From assembly GCA_023935145.1 (NCBI GenBank), contig CM043705.1:88260084-88324083 (forward strand): DNA of 64,000 nt, written 5' to 3'. Below the pieces are notes generated by a model. That model ran no database searches. It had not been told where the DNA came from and saw nothing but the letters and a program-made list of their open reading frames with translations. The stretch is from Bretschneidera sinensis. Lineage: Eukaryota; Streptophyta; Magnoliopsida; Brassicales; Akaniaceae. The position numbers and the translations under genes are program-made. Positions 33,301-45,130 of the stretch are shown in pieces (the stretch's first letter is position 1; every line of letters begins with the position of its first letter).

Positions 33301-36300
33301 TATGATTACACATCTTTTCTGTGTCACAATTAAAGTTCTTCACTATGCTTTAATTAATATCCTTCTAAATCTCATCTTTTGTTAATTGATTAATGATGAG
33401 GAACATAATCACTCAGGTATTTCTCAACCATCTTTTTTTTTTCATTGCATTATATCATCATTTTACTATTAGTATACGAAAATTATAATTCATGTAATTT
33501 TGTCTCACTTCTCACTTCTACCTAAAATAACACCCTTGAACTCCAAAGTATTCTTCATAGCTTCAATTTTAACAGGATTAAATCTAGACCTAGCTTCATC
33601 TGTTGACTTTATATCATCAACAAATAACATGCCACATGATAAAGTTTAGAATGTTCCAATCAAACTAATCCACAATTAAAACAATAAGATAAGGGAATAA
33701 TAGTAGTTCTTGGTGTATGCCATGGGATTTTGCTGGTATACCCCCAGCAGTTCTTAAGCTAGTTAATACTCCCCTCATACTGCCATTAGCTGTGAATGTG
33801 AAGGTTACAGCATCTTTTAGCAATCCACCCAGAATAATTTTCCTGCTATGGTGTACTTATCAAAAATAAAATAAAAATTTCCTGCTATGGTGTAGGTTGA
33901 AGCATACAACAGGGAAAGAGCTTTACAGAAGATCAAACGGCATTCTAATTCTGTTGCTTCAGGTAAGTCTGGACCTAGAGCTGTTGTGAAAAAGGAACAA
34001 TGCCAATCTGTTGATCAGGAGGAAATTAGCGAGTTGTCAAGGAAGCATGAGGAAAGATTAAAGCTGGTTTCCGAGGAGAGTTGTGCCAGTCAAGTTAATT
34101 ATACTGAAAGTGAAACCAAATCTTCAGAACTAGGTGGAACCACTGGGGGGCATGACAGTGCTAGGAATATCCTTTGGGGGTCCTCAAGTTGGTAATTTTT
34201 AGCCTTCTATATATTTTTCGTCTTCCAACTTTTATTTACATTAAACTTCTATAGAAATAACTTTCAGCACAAATGAAGATCCATGTTTACAGTTATAATT
34301 ATGGCCTTTAGACAATACTTTTGTAATTTGTTAAGGTATCAAGGGGAATTGTTTTGATTTCATAAACTCAGGTCTCTTAACCCCTAGACCCGTAACAGTT
34401 GAATATCATTGTGCTTTATATACTGGATTTTGATTTTCCCTTGTCATAGATTCAAGTCCGTAGAATCATAATTTGGGTGGAGCAGGGGATAGGAGTGATG
34501 AGTTGTCAGACCAGCTGGTTTAAATTGAGTAATTATCACTTTAAATGTGTGAAAGATAGTTAACTGGAGGGTTGATCGAAGATTTTATTGGCCAAGACTG
34601 TATTTGTATTGATTGTCCACTAGTCCCTCTTGGATTATGGCGTAGTTGAACATCAAACAAATTTAACTCAGTATTGAACTTTTCTTGACCTAGAGGAGTA
34701 TTGGATGTCCTAGTCAATTGGAATGACAGTTTTGTTTCCATAGTATATGAAGTAAAATATTGTCTTTAAGATGCCTAGTCTCTTATCTACCAACATTCCT
34801 CGGTATAGTGTTTGGAGAAGAATTGGTATATGCAGATGGAAACAAGATTTTTGTCTTGAACAGAGTGCTACATTTGATGGTTTCTTTAATTATATTGAAA
34901 AAGTGAACTGAAACCATCTTCATGAATATTGAATGAATAAAATACGTCATTATACTCTCACCTCCTATTGTAGTGTGCTTATTGGTGGAATGATTCTGGG
35001 ACATCTTATTCAAAGCTGCATTATTATGGTGCATGAGTTACCACCATACCTGGACCTTTCTTTATGTCTTATGTGCATTTTTTTTATTTCTACTCTGTTT
35101 TCTTAGGTTTACCTGATTTTATGGGAAAAATTATATAAGCACATGGCTTTCCTTTTTTTCCCTCCCTTTTCCCTGTTCTTCTCCTTTTAATCTATTTAGA
35201 TCTTATATTTTTCTAACTTGAAAATTTTTGCCCCACTCTCCTCAGGGACCCTTACTCAAAGGGTGTTGACTCGGATTTCCTTAAAACTTCTCTAGCTTCG
35301 CAGGGTATGCAGTTTTTTAGTGAAAGGAATTACATTTGTGTCTTATATCTGCTTTTTGTTACTTTTGTTGCTTATCAATGAAGTTTATTCTCTTGCTTAC
35401 CTTTTTTTATCTCTTTAGTAGAAGTATTACTAAATGATCGAATTAGGTTTTAATCTGTCAGTAGAGAGTCAGCTGATACCTTTATTTTGTCCAGTGATAT
35501 GTTGAAATCACCAAATTTGACTCTGTTTTTGTAAATCTGAAATCATGAGATGAATCACATAAAATAGTTACCAGTGAAGAAAACATCAGTTTCTTCTTAG
35601 TCTTTTTCTTTCTCCATGTAGTCTATACAGTACTTCTCAGTGCTAGCTTCTCATCATGTATTTTGTCTTGTATTACTCTTTACAAGGGCAGAATCCAAGC
35701 ATATGCCATTGAAACAAGTAGGTGCTATGTTGAGTTATATTTATATGGCTGCCATTTATTTATTTTTTTATAAGTAAAATCGTAAAGCAAAGCTGCCATT
35801 TATTTATTAGGAGCTCTTTGTTATATTTTTCTCTTATAACAAGTATGCAGACTGTTACCCATTCCTCTTGTATGTAGCTGAGTTCCTATAATTAATTTGG
35901 ACTGGAAGCCCAGCCTTATATCCCCTGAGTTTTTGCACACAGGTGACTCTTGAAGAACATCCCAGAACATTATATTTTAACTTTTGTGATATGCTAGCCG
36001 TCAAAAGAAAAGCTAACTCAAAGTGGTTTTATATCGCAACGGTATCATATGTATTTATGTGATGCATGAAATTTTTCGAGTGAGTTTACATCCACTAAAA
36101 CATTCCATGTATGCAGCATGATAGTCTACATGAGCAAGCATGTAATGGCTGAAAGAGACAAATTCAGAAACTGACCTTTTATGTATGATAGGTGCAATGG
36201 GAATGTCTACCCCCAGTAAGAAACAAAAGGACACAAGAGGCGAGGAAAAGCCCAGTGAAGGTGATCCGCGGGAAGCACCTGAAGATATTAAGCCAGCCTC

Positions 36301-36421
36301 TCTAGCTATTGATTCATCTCAAACTGGGGTACGGACAAATGGAGAGAAAACTTTGAAAGATGCTGTGAAGCCAAAAAACAAGAGAAAGAAGAGGACATCC
36401 TCCAGAGCTGATGCAAGTTAG
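27314..36421 (+). CDS. RRP45: exosome complex component RRP45 (CER7-like), spliced
   Basis: Coding exons: 27314-27450, 27959-28168, 29007-29102, 29208-29322, 32114-32194, 32286-32474, 33896-34191, about 35247-35304, 36192-36421, preceded by a probable leader exon ending near 27000. Predicted protein about 470 aa. RRP45 is one of the six RNase PH-like subunits of the RNA exosome ring; its Arabidopsis copy CER7/RRP45B also controls wax synthesis by degrading a CER3 repressor. Visible: start MEGRLANTWRLTVNE; RNase PH domain 1 with LRTDGRGLYDYRKLTI, GQTHVMGFVTAQLV and DNGGNLVDAANVAAL; domain 2 with MDPTHNEEAVMGGRMTV; then a plant-specific tail with SSWDPYSKGVD and a basic end (KPKNKRKKR) resembling a nuclear signal. 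Catalytic phosphorolytic residues are not expected, as plant ring subunits other than RRP41 are inactive. Exon 8 (35247-35304) has a border I can place only to within 1 nt; an error there would change the last 80 residues. Confidence 0.9.
29318..30242. repeat. tandem duplication containing an RRP45 splice donor
   Basis: Copy A starts TTGAG|GTTAGCTCC at 29318, covering the last five bases of RRP45 exon 4 and its donor. Copy B starts with the same bases at 30015. Copy A ends ATCATGGTTA at 30014, immediately before copy B; copy B ends with the same bases at 30242. Copy B is 228 bp. Copy A is 697 bp, but becomes about 227 bp after removal of the LINE insertion plus one target-site duplication (470 bp). 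Confidence 0.85.
29383..29866 (+). mobile_element. 5'-truncated LINE insertion in RRP45 intron 4
   Basis: The insert runs from about 29397 to 29854, between AATAATAATAAT copies (to 29396 and 29855-29866). In sense orientation a decayed frame shows IWWIVWRE, then after a one-base frame change NRRVFDGIERP. This is the C-terminal zinc-binding and linker region seen in plant L1-clade reverse transcriptases. The 3' end reads TTTTTTACTTATAAAAAA. Copy B of the surrounding duplication (30015-30242) lacks the insert, confirming the boundaries. Confidence 0.85.
30719..31622. mobile_element. non-autonomous hAT-like element with 8-bp TSD
   Basis: GGTGAAAC occurs at 30719-30726 and 31615-31622. The 888-bp body starts CAACGTTCCGG and ends CGTTCCTGGTAACTTTG, whose complement starts CAAAGTTACC. 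This resembles the end of the element at 7959-8396 (CATAGTTACC), and both have CCGTACC/GTACCGCG subterminal motifs. Left and right ends differ by a small gap. GAGAGA-rich interior; no transposase. RRP45 intron 4. Confidence 0.7.
33839..33894 (+). mobile_element. tail-only retro-insertion at an RRP45 splice acceptor
   Basis: Exact 17-bp repeats TTTCCTGCTATGGTGTA at 33839-33855 and 33878-33894 flank a 22-bp insert, CTTATCAAAAATAAAATAAAA plus one A, which is the LINE tail. The second repeat is followed by the G that completes the AG acceptor (33894-33895) of RRP45 exon 7. The first repeat is followed by C, so only the second copy can act as 3' splice site. Confidence 0.85.
35748..35808 (-). mobile_element. 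tail-only retro-insertion, antisense, RRP45 intron 8
   Basis: Exact 17-bp repeats GCTGCCATTTATTTATT at 35748-35764 and 35792-35808 flank 27 bp that begins TTTTTATAAGTAAAATCG. This is the antisense form of the ACTTATAAAAA tail, as also seen at the edge of the LINE copy at 2403. Confidence 0.85.
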
Positions 36422-36512
36422 ATGAACTTGTATGTAAATAAATACTTTTATGTTCTTTCTGTTTTTGTTTTTTAATTTCTAACTGTGATATTTCTCTAAC
36501 AGTTTGCACGTG

Positions 36513-36660
36513 GTCAACACAATTTTGTGAAAATCTCATCAACGCATTGCGTTACTCATTAATCTAAAAACAGCATAAGAAAACGTAGTCAACACAATTT
36601 TGTGAAAATCTCATCAACGCATTGCGTTTCTCATTAATCTAAAAACAGCGTAAGAAATAG
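36513..36660. repeat. tandem duplication, 75-bp unit, in the RRP45 3' UTR region
   Basis: GTCAACACAATTTTGTG begins at 36513 and again at 36588. The units are nearly identical through TCATCAACGCATTGCGTT and AATCTAAAAACAGC. The duplication lies about 90 bp after the stop codon, so both copies may be transcribed. Confidence 0.9.
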
Positions 36661-38300
36661 GATGCTATTTGAAACAAATCCTTTATATCTTTTAACTGTT
36701 GTAGTGGGTCTGTCTGTTTGTACCATATTTAGGTATCATTTATCATTTACAACTATAATTAACAGTTTCCTTCTGAGTGTGGATTATTTACTATTGTGTC
36801 TTGGCAGATTCTTCAGGTATGCTTATAGTTCTGTTAAAAGTTTTTGAGAGGCAATTGAAGCCAAAGTTTTGTTTCATGCACGACTTTTGAATGACTCCTG
36901 GCCCCAAAGGTTAGCTAGGATCATTTCTCACTGAAGGACTAACTTGTATTTGGTTGGCTGTCTGATGAGGCTCTTGCGTTGGCCATCAGTATGGCAAATT
37001 TGTGTTACTGAAGTTGCATCCTCACGGCCCATTTTAATGTTGAATCTGTGGAATGTGTCTGTTTAAATGAGCTGCATCTTCTTTTTTACCCTCTTTTGGA
37101 ACTGGACGCTTCTGTTCTTGATACTTTGCATCTTGTAAGAAATTATTATGGTGCTATTAGGGGCACCCTGATGGTTAATATTTAATCAGTGTTTCAACAA
37201 ATTTGCCATTTTAGTTCATAATTTACTGGCTTCATCAACTTTTCATGAATGTTTCCATCATTCTGCCACATTGATTTACTAGAGCACATAGATGCTAATG
37301 TCTTTGCCCCACTGGTTTTTAAGGAATTCGGATGGATCTCGCCACAATCCTTTTTCTGGACTTAAGATATATATCACTGGGAGATCGATGAAACACAAGA
37401 AAATTAGACTGGGAAGTCCATAAAACTTAACAGTTGAGGAAAATTAAACACTCGGAAACAAACTTGTAAAAGGACAAAATTCCAGCTAAGCTAGTTGGTA
37501 TACAGGCAAACTTTAGGCGCACAATGAATCAGGCACAAACTCTCTCGATTTCTCGACGAAGTGGGATCCTGAGTTCCCTTCCTTATTTTATATTCTAACA
37601 CTTGCCATCACATTTTTTTTTCTATTAATTTAATGGTTAGGTTGTATTTTTTTATAGCATAAAATTCAATTACATATTTTAGATTTGATATTATTTAGAA
37701 TTCAATCCAAAATTTTAAGAAAAAAATTTAGTTGACATAATTAAAACATAAATTAATGAAAGAATAAATTCTTTTATGGTAATCACGCAAAAAAGTGCTT
37801 TTATTTCATTTGATAAGATGCAGTAATAGTTAAAGTAAAAAAAATGAACAGATTAAAGGTGTTTTAACAGTGAATTTTCTGTAACATTTTTTTTAATAAT
37901 TTAAATATTTTTAACATAATTTGAAAAACAACTTTTTATCTTTCTAACATGATATTAAAAAATAATTTCTCATCTTTTTTTATAATATTATGTTAAAAAA
38001 AAATGTTTTCAAAATTATATTAAGAATATTAAAATTATTAAAAAAAATATTGAGAACTAAAGGAACCCTAAGATTTTCCTCTCACATACAAATCTTAATC
38101 CTCAGTTTGAAAATATTAGAGAATCGAAAATAAAATGACATTTTCTGTTTCTTATTATTTTTTTTACTTTCACTTTTCTAACTCGCTACCACACAGGATA
38201 GAAATATCAATATTTTCTTTTTATTTTTCGTTCTTTTACTTCCATCAGTATTTTTATCAGTGTATGATCACCATCTAAACGCATACAGAGAATAAATTAT
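36661..38300. other. RRP45 3' flank and AT-rich intergenic DNA
   Basis: The left part probably contains the end of the RRP45 3' UTR. From about 37600 the DNA becomes very AT-rich, with repeated TTAATAATTTAAATATT-like motifs. No gene recognised. Confidence 0.4.
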
Positions 38301-38546
38301 ACAAACCAAGAGAAACCTGACAGTTTTGTTTCAGATAAAGCATCAAGTACTTCTAATTCACATCAAACCAAACCACACCTAGGTTCACACTTATCCTTCT
38401 ATTTTCTTTCTCTGAAGTTTATTCATATAACTGATCTCACATAACCAGAAAAAGGCCATAAAGAAAAAAGAAGAAGACTACAGGGTTCTTTCTTCCCTTT
38501 CCACCTTGCTGATGAGCAATGCCCCAGTTATAATTCCAAACTTTAT

Positions 38547-41500
38547 CTAAGCAGAGTTTTTCAAAACCCACTCCACGAGAGTTGTAATGCCAAATCCTGT
38601 TGCGGTACGCTTCTTCTCGTTCCAGACAGGGCCAGCTAAGTCAATGTGCATCCATTGAACCTTCTCATCAACAAACTGCAAAACCACAGGCCACATTTTT
38701 AGAATTCCCCAATATACTCTGATCCAAGAGAACTTCATCTGGAAACAAACACATGCTATCTACAATTCAAAGTGTTACATATTTATATATGCATTATGGT
38801 GTGTAATGTGTTTAGTAGGGGAAAAAGGTGATACGATGGAAAACTAGAAGATTGATTTTTTCATGTGTTTAGTAAAAGGGGGTGGAAAACCGAGAAAGAA
38901 TTTGTTTAGTAGAGTGGAAAAGTGAGGAGAAAGAAAATAGAAATAATATCATTTTTACCATTCTATCCTTCATAATGTTAATGTGAGGCATTAGATGGCA
39001 CAAATTGAAAAAAATGGTAATCTATCTATTTTCTCACATTTTCTGATCTCCAATTTGGGAGGATTAATTTGTACATGTAAGAAGAAAACATCAATCCTCT
39101 TAGTTTTCTTTCCTCTCACTTTTCTCTCTTACTAAATATTCGAAAAGTTAATTCCATCCACTTTCCTCTCACGGGATTGAGGAAGCATGAGAAAATATAT
39201 ATAACAGCACTAAAATTGGAACAACATCAATTACCAGATACTGTTTTTTTTTTATAATTTACATATTGCAGAAATGATTCAACCAATGGTCTTGCAGTCC
39301 CTCAATACTTCAATGAATAATTCCCGTAAATAATAACATCCCACAGATAGCAAAACTTAAACAGATGACATACCTGTTTCAAGAACAGCGCTGCTGTAAT
39401 AGCACCACCCAGACGACCACCAGTGTTGACCATATCAGCCACTCCTGATTTCATCGACTCCCAGTAACTTTCCTCCAATGGCATCCTCCAAAACTTTTCT
39501 CCACTGACCTCTGAGGCTCCAAATACTTCGTTTGCAAGGTCATCACTAGGTGTAAAGACACCTAAGGAGAAAAAAAAAATTCCATCAATTGACAATGAAC
39601 AATTGATTATTCATATAAGAGGAGCTTATGAGTTCTGTGAAATATTGTGAACAGCCACACTAAAGTCCTCAAAGTTGCAAACAAATCTGGCATTTTTTAA
39701 CCTTGTTTCAAAATTCAAATGGACTCCCAATGTATAACCATGCATTATTTGCAAGCAACTTCAATTCAAGCTCAGGAATTAAAAAGAAGGGGGGAGGGAC
39801 AGGAAACATCTAAGTCTCAATTTGATATGCTTCAATTTTCTAGAACAACCATCATTTTCACAATTTATTGTTGCTTCCATACCAACTCAAAGACCGAAAA
39901 ACAAGATAATAACAATAAATAACAAATATTTTTAATGAATAAAACAAATCCCTCCCACTCTTCCATTAAAGAGACATTCTCAAAATTCAATCGTTTTCCA
40001 ACCAGTAAAACTTTGAAAGTAAAGCTCCCGAAATTTTTTCCATGCAGTAATATATATCTAAAATCTTCAAAGTGCTTAGGATAGCATGTATATACCTGCA
40101 ACTGATGGTCCAAGAGCAACAACACAGGCCCCGGTTAATGTTGCTAGGTCAATTACCTGCAAGATAGTTTAACATGGTGTCAGCACAACTGCAAATCCAA
40201 GCTGAACATATTAACATGATTACATGTCAATCAAACATCTTATCCTCTATGGGATTTTGAGCAAGGAAACTTTTTAACTCACGGAATTCACAGGGTTCAA
40301 CACGCAATCAATATTTCACGATCAATGGTGTAGTACCGTTTGTAGTAGTGGTCCTAATATATATCACATTAACAATATACTTATCAATATGCATTAGAGC
40401 ACTATCCTTTTCCTCTTGCTCTCCTCCCCCTCTCCCCCCCCCCCCCCAAATTTTTTTGGTAAGATTTTTTGCTCTTTGAAACTGAACAAGGAGAACAATA
40501 GATCTTAAGAAGATAAAAAAAATATAACAACTCTATGTTAAAGAATAATATACTTTCACATGACCATTCCCGGATAGGAACATCATTTTTGAGGGGTTGT
40601 AATACACCCATTTCAACTATCAACCATATGACACTAAACTTCTTGTCATCCTTTAATGTAGGAACCACGATTTTTTTTAAAATTTGGTACTTGGGAGAAA
40701 AATGAATTGATCCACAATATTCAGGTTTGCTCAGAGATGCAACTATGCCCTAAAGACACAGTATTTTGGCTGTACCTTCTCTATACCCTGGTTACAAGCA
40801 TAAACGAGAGCATCTGCAAGTGTAAGTCTACCTTCAGCATCAGTGTTATTGACCTGCAACAAAAAAACCAGTTAACGAACATTTCTAATTTACTAGAAAG
40901 GATGCAGAAGCTCATATGAATATATGCACTCCTCTATAGATGTCATGGAAAACATAAGCAATTATGTGATCTCCCTAAATATTGATCTGTTTAACATTAA
41001 CTGTACGTTGTATCTTGTAAAACTAGATATTGTTCACGAACTGCATTGCTTTGTTTTCTGGTAATGCCTTGAAAACAACTGTTAGAACAATTCGCTCCAG
41101 TTCATCTGACAGAACAGTAGCTGACAGAGAATGGGAAGATACAGATATGCAGGATATAAAATAGTTCGACCAGGCTGGTGCGAAAAGAAGGCCCAACCTG
41201 ACAGCAAAGTAGCTGACAGTGAGTATTTGATGCTGCTCCAGTTTTCATTGAAAGAAGAACAGTAGTACAATCAGCTAGAGTTTTTCTAAATGGTGGGATC
41301 TTTTTTTCCCTGATAATTTCTAATTGGTTGGATCATGCCAGTTTCTAGAACTCTGGACCCACCCAAATATCCATGGTTAGCTACACTCAATGATGACATG
41401 GATGCATTGAACTTTAACCCAAGGTCTGGAATAAAACATTTCATCCCTGCAGCAGGATATACAGGGCCTCATGCTGATGTTTACTTTGAAAGAAGAATTA

Positions 41501-44276
41501 AACCATGTGACATGTTCAGGGACTCCAAAATGTATACCACGTACATGAAAAACCTAACATAATCCAGTGACTCAAAGAAACTTCTCATAAGTTAATAAAG
41601 AGATTTTATTTCTTTTTTGGGCAAATCAAAGAAACTTTACCTCAATAGTCTTCCCATTTGAAGCTGTGACAATGTCTCCAGGCCTCATACCTGTTCCACT
41701 TATCATATTCTCACAAGCTGCGACAATGAAATGAACCTGCATATGCAAGAATATTTACTTACCATTAGATTCAATTCAACAGTTCAAACATCAAAAAAAC
41801 TATTGGCGAAGTGAGATAACATTAGACAAGATGGATAAGGATATTGTTGCTTTCTCTAGAAAACAATGGTGAGAACAACACAATTGGCTTACCTCCACTC
41901 CAAGAGGTTTAATTTGACCAATGGCTTTTGCTGCACCTAGAACTGCTGCTGAACCTCCCATATCAGTTTTCATGAGCTCAATTAAACAGCCAGGTCCAGT
42001 CTTGATATTGTAGCCACCACTAATAACAGAAGATAAACATTCAATAACCTATACAGACAGAGAACATAGGAAAGAACAACCCAACCACTTCTTATATGTA
42101 AATCCCAAATATGATTGCCATCACAATAGTTAACAAAGAAAGCAACCGCAACGGTGATGCAAAAAGGTAACCAAGTCATACAATACAATGGCATAGACAC
42201 AATGAGAGGGGTAAGAAAGACAACTTTTTGGGCGATAAATCGAACTTAGGATAAATGTTAATACATAAAAACAACCCTGATAAAAGTAACAGGCATCTAA
42301 ACTTGACTGTGTTTCTTTTCTCAATTACGAACAGAGTTAAAAAAAATAACTTTCAATTTGGAACATCTATAAAATCACCTGTCAAAAGTCAATCCTTTCC
42401 CAACTAATCCCAGCTTGGCTTTAACAGGTCCACTCGGGGGTTTGTAGCGCAAATGGATGAAATGAGGGGGATTAGCAGAGGCTGCAGCAACACCCAGATA
42501 GGACCCCATTTTCAACTCTTTGCATTGCTCCTCATTCAAGATGGTCACAGAAAGGACATCACTATACGTGGAAGCAATCTTTGAAGCCTCTTCAGCTAGT
42601 ACAGCTGCAGTATAGAAGTTAATAAAGAAAATATCTCACTTGTGGTAAAGGCAAGCAGCTATGGCCCATCAAAATAATACCATTCATTGATGAGTTAAGA
42701 CTGACATAATAGAAGATGTGTTATAGGCACAGCGATAAAGTGACAATCAGGATGAAAATTAAGCACAGGACATGAAAATGTATCCAAATCAAGAACAGAA
42801 CTCATACGTACCAGGGGTAAGTACATTAGCTGGCGAATTTACAAGCTCTCTTGCAAAAATTACACCAGAAGAAACATCTTTGGCATACTTGAGCTTCTTC
42901 TCTAGTTCAGGTCCAGTTCCAAGACCAAGAATATCCACAGATTTAAGAACCAGTTTCTTTGACTCTGACTTATACCTATTATCTTCATGTACTCCCAACA
43001 CAGTCCCTATCATAATTTAAGTCATTCCAGAGAGATCAGCTCAAAATTTTACCCGAAAAAAAAAGTGCTCAACTAGAATGCCAACAAAATCACAAAAGAA
43101 GTACCGGATGCTATCGCTGAAGCAGTGGTGAGCTTCACCTCATCAGACAGACCCTCAGGAGAGGCAAGCACAATGGCTACATTGCTTGCTTGAGCAGCCT
43201 TTGCAGCTGCTGCAAGAGCCTCACCAAGACCCCTGAAAGCTGCAGTTGATGAAGCTGACTGTCCAAGCCCAATCAAGCCGACCCTTTTCGACCCAAAGCC
43301 CGGGAGCCTAAGAACCGTTGACTGGCCAGCCTTTCCAGCGAAATCCTCCTCAGAGGAGGCCTCAGCCAGGAGACCACCCAAGCGGGCATCTAGCTTTTTC
43401 AAGAATGAGTTCACGAACTCCGAGTTCTCGTCCTTGGCCATGTCTTTCTCTGTAACACCAACTGCAAGTATGTCCCCTTTCCATTCTGATACATCAATCT
43501 CTTTTGCGGAGAAAGAGATCTATCAAAAAGTTCCAAAAACACATAACATACGTTTCAGCGTTTCAGACGAAACAAACACAAACAACATGAACCCAAATCA
43601 TGACCAACAGGTAAGCAAACATGAATTTCTGCCGATAAATATACAAGAAATCGTATCCAAGTTCAGCAAATCTACGGAAATTATAGCTTCTACTAGTCAG
43701 TCAAAAGATGCGTGCATTCAAAATTAATTTAGAAACTGAATTAGTTAGCTGAATCATCAATCATCTACCATACATAATCAAAGACCAGGAAAAATAAGCT
43801 AATACAAATCCATCAAAACGACGTGAAAAAAACATGAACTAACTATTTCTTTTTCTTCAAACGCAAATTATAAAACTAGTTTAGAAAGAATAAGAAAAAA
43901 AACTCACAAAAAGCGAATTAATTAGTACCATTTACCATCAAAATCTAGCCCCAAACAACCAATCGAAAAGGCCAAAATCTGTTACATACATAGATATACA
44001 CATGTATATATACAGAGAGAGGACCTTTGGGTGTTCGAGGGAAGCAGGCTGAGTGAGGCCGAGAGTGGCACGAGCGAGAGTGTGAGCCATGAGCTTGGCT
44101 CTGCGTGACCAATACAGGGGTGTAACTGCAAAAGAAAACCTGAGTCTAGGTGCCGACCGTAATTTTGTGAAATACGAAGAGTGAGTAGCAGTGCTATAAG
44201 AACAACGAGAAGATAATAATGTAGCAGAAGAAGCAACCACAAAGGAAGCGGTCAAAGACACGAAGATGGCGGCCAT
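38547..44276 (-). CDS. LAP2: leucine aminopeptidase, M17 family, probably chloroplast (spliced)
   Basis: Minus-strand exons in order: 44025-44276, 43105-43519, 42812-43006, 42379-42604, 41893-42019, 41641-41736, 40776-40853, 40096-40156, 39374-39561, 38547-38675. They total 1767 nt, giving 588 aa. The enzyme is a hexameric two-zinc exopeptidase that removes N-terminal Leu and Cys-Gly; plant members also act as chaperones. The first about 80 residues are Ser/Arg/Ala-rich ([17 protein letters not shown]...) and read as a transit peptide. The M17 catalytic domain shows [19 protein letters not shown] (metal-binding K and D), [15 protein letters not shown], the signature [16 protein letters not shown] (residues 438-453; ligands D442 and E444) and [12 protein letters not shown]. 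All expected metal and catalytic residues appear present. Length and exon structure fit the plant family. LAP2 versus LAP3 cannot be resolved by eye. Confidence 0.94.
38811..39136. mobile_element. probable MITE with long imperfect inverted ends in the last LAP intron
   Basis: The left end TTTAGTAGGGGAAAAAGGTG continues to GGAAAACTAGAAGATTGAT. The complement of the right end starts TTTAGTAAGAGAGAAAAGTG and continues to GAAAACTAAGAGGATTGAT. About 45-50 bp can pair. No clear target-site duplication. A related motif (TGTTTAGTAGAAAGGAAAATG) occurs near 55876. Confidence 0.5.
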
Positions 44277-44639
44277 TTTAGGGTGTGTCTCTACCTATTT
44301 ATAATGAACTCAAATCATTAGGTGCATGATGTTACCTGCCATTTGCGTAGTCTTTTTTTAAGACTTTTCTTTGAGAAATTCTTGGGTGGGTGCAAGTGCA
44401 TCCATGCCAACCCTCAATCATACATGATGATCTTAGGCACCCAAATTATACTGTTTGAGAAGATATTTAAATACAATTAAATTATCAATACTTACAGTTT
44501 TTACAACATTCGATTTAAAAAGTTCTGATTTTTTTAACTGAACTTTTTCTCTGAGGAGATAGGAAAATAACATTTTAATTATTTAGGAACTGGTAATTTT
44601 TAATTAAAACTGTTAAAAAAATGTGAAGTTTTTATCAGG

Positions 44640-45130
44640 TTCTAATTAGAAACCAACACGTGATCCTCGCACCACCAATGGGGGATGATGCACGTCAAGT
44701 CCTCACAGTACTGCAAAACACATGTGGAGCGATCAGGTCATACGATTGCCACGTTAAAACGGGATTAGTGAGTCTAACCCTCACTGGAGCAAGTGATCTG
44801 TGACATACGTAACTTACTAATCACGTGATTAATATTTAACTCCCCATAACAGAATGGGGCGAGGCCATCCCTCCCCCACGTGGGCAATCTTCACTCGGAA
44901 GAATATAAATAACCTAAAGGTATGTGAGTCTAGAAAAAAAAACTTTTCATTTTCAGAACTACTCAATTTTAAAATTAATTATCGGTCTCGATCTAACTAA
45001 AGCGTCAAAACGCCTCTCTCTTCATTCCGAAAGTCTCTTAGTTCATCTTTATCACTTGTGCAGATCCCTAAAGATCAACCATAGGCCACGTCTGCGAAAC
45101 ACCACATCAACAGAAGCAATTTCAACGGCA
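44640..45130 (+). mobile_element. possible LTR-retrotransposon LTR remnant
   Basis: GC-richer than its flanks and laid out like a plant LTR: CACGTG-containing motifs (CCCCCACGTGGG near 44872), then a TATA-like GAATATAAATAACC at about 44900, then AACTAAAGCGTCAAAACGCCTCTC at about 44995, which resembles the R/U5 of Ty3/gypsy elements. No partner LTR, polypurine tract or target-site duplication found. The 105-codon frame here (44924-45241) is not credible as a gene. Confidence 0.35.

Noticed and set aside
33986..34195. Independent small gene MKKEQCQSVD...
   Set aside because: It is the in-frame continuation of RRP45 exon 7 (33896-34191); the frame has no ATG and joins the next exon at SSW|DPYSKG.
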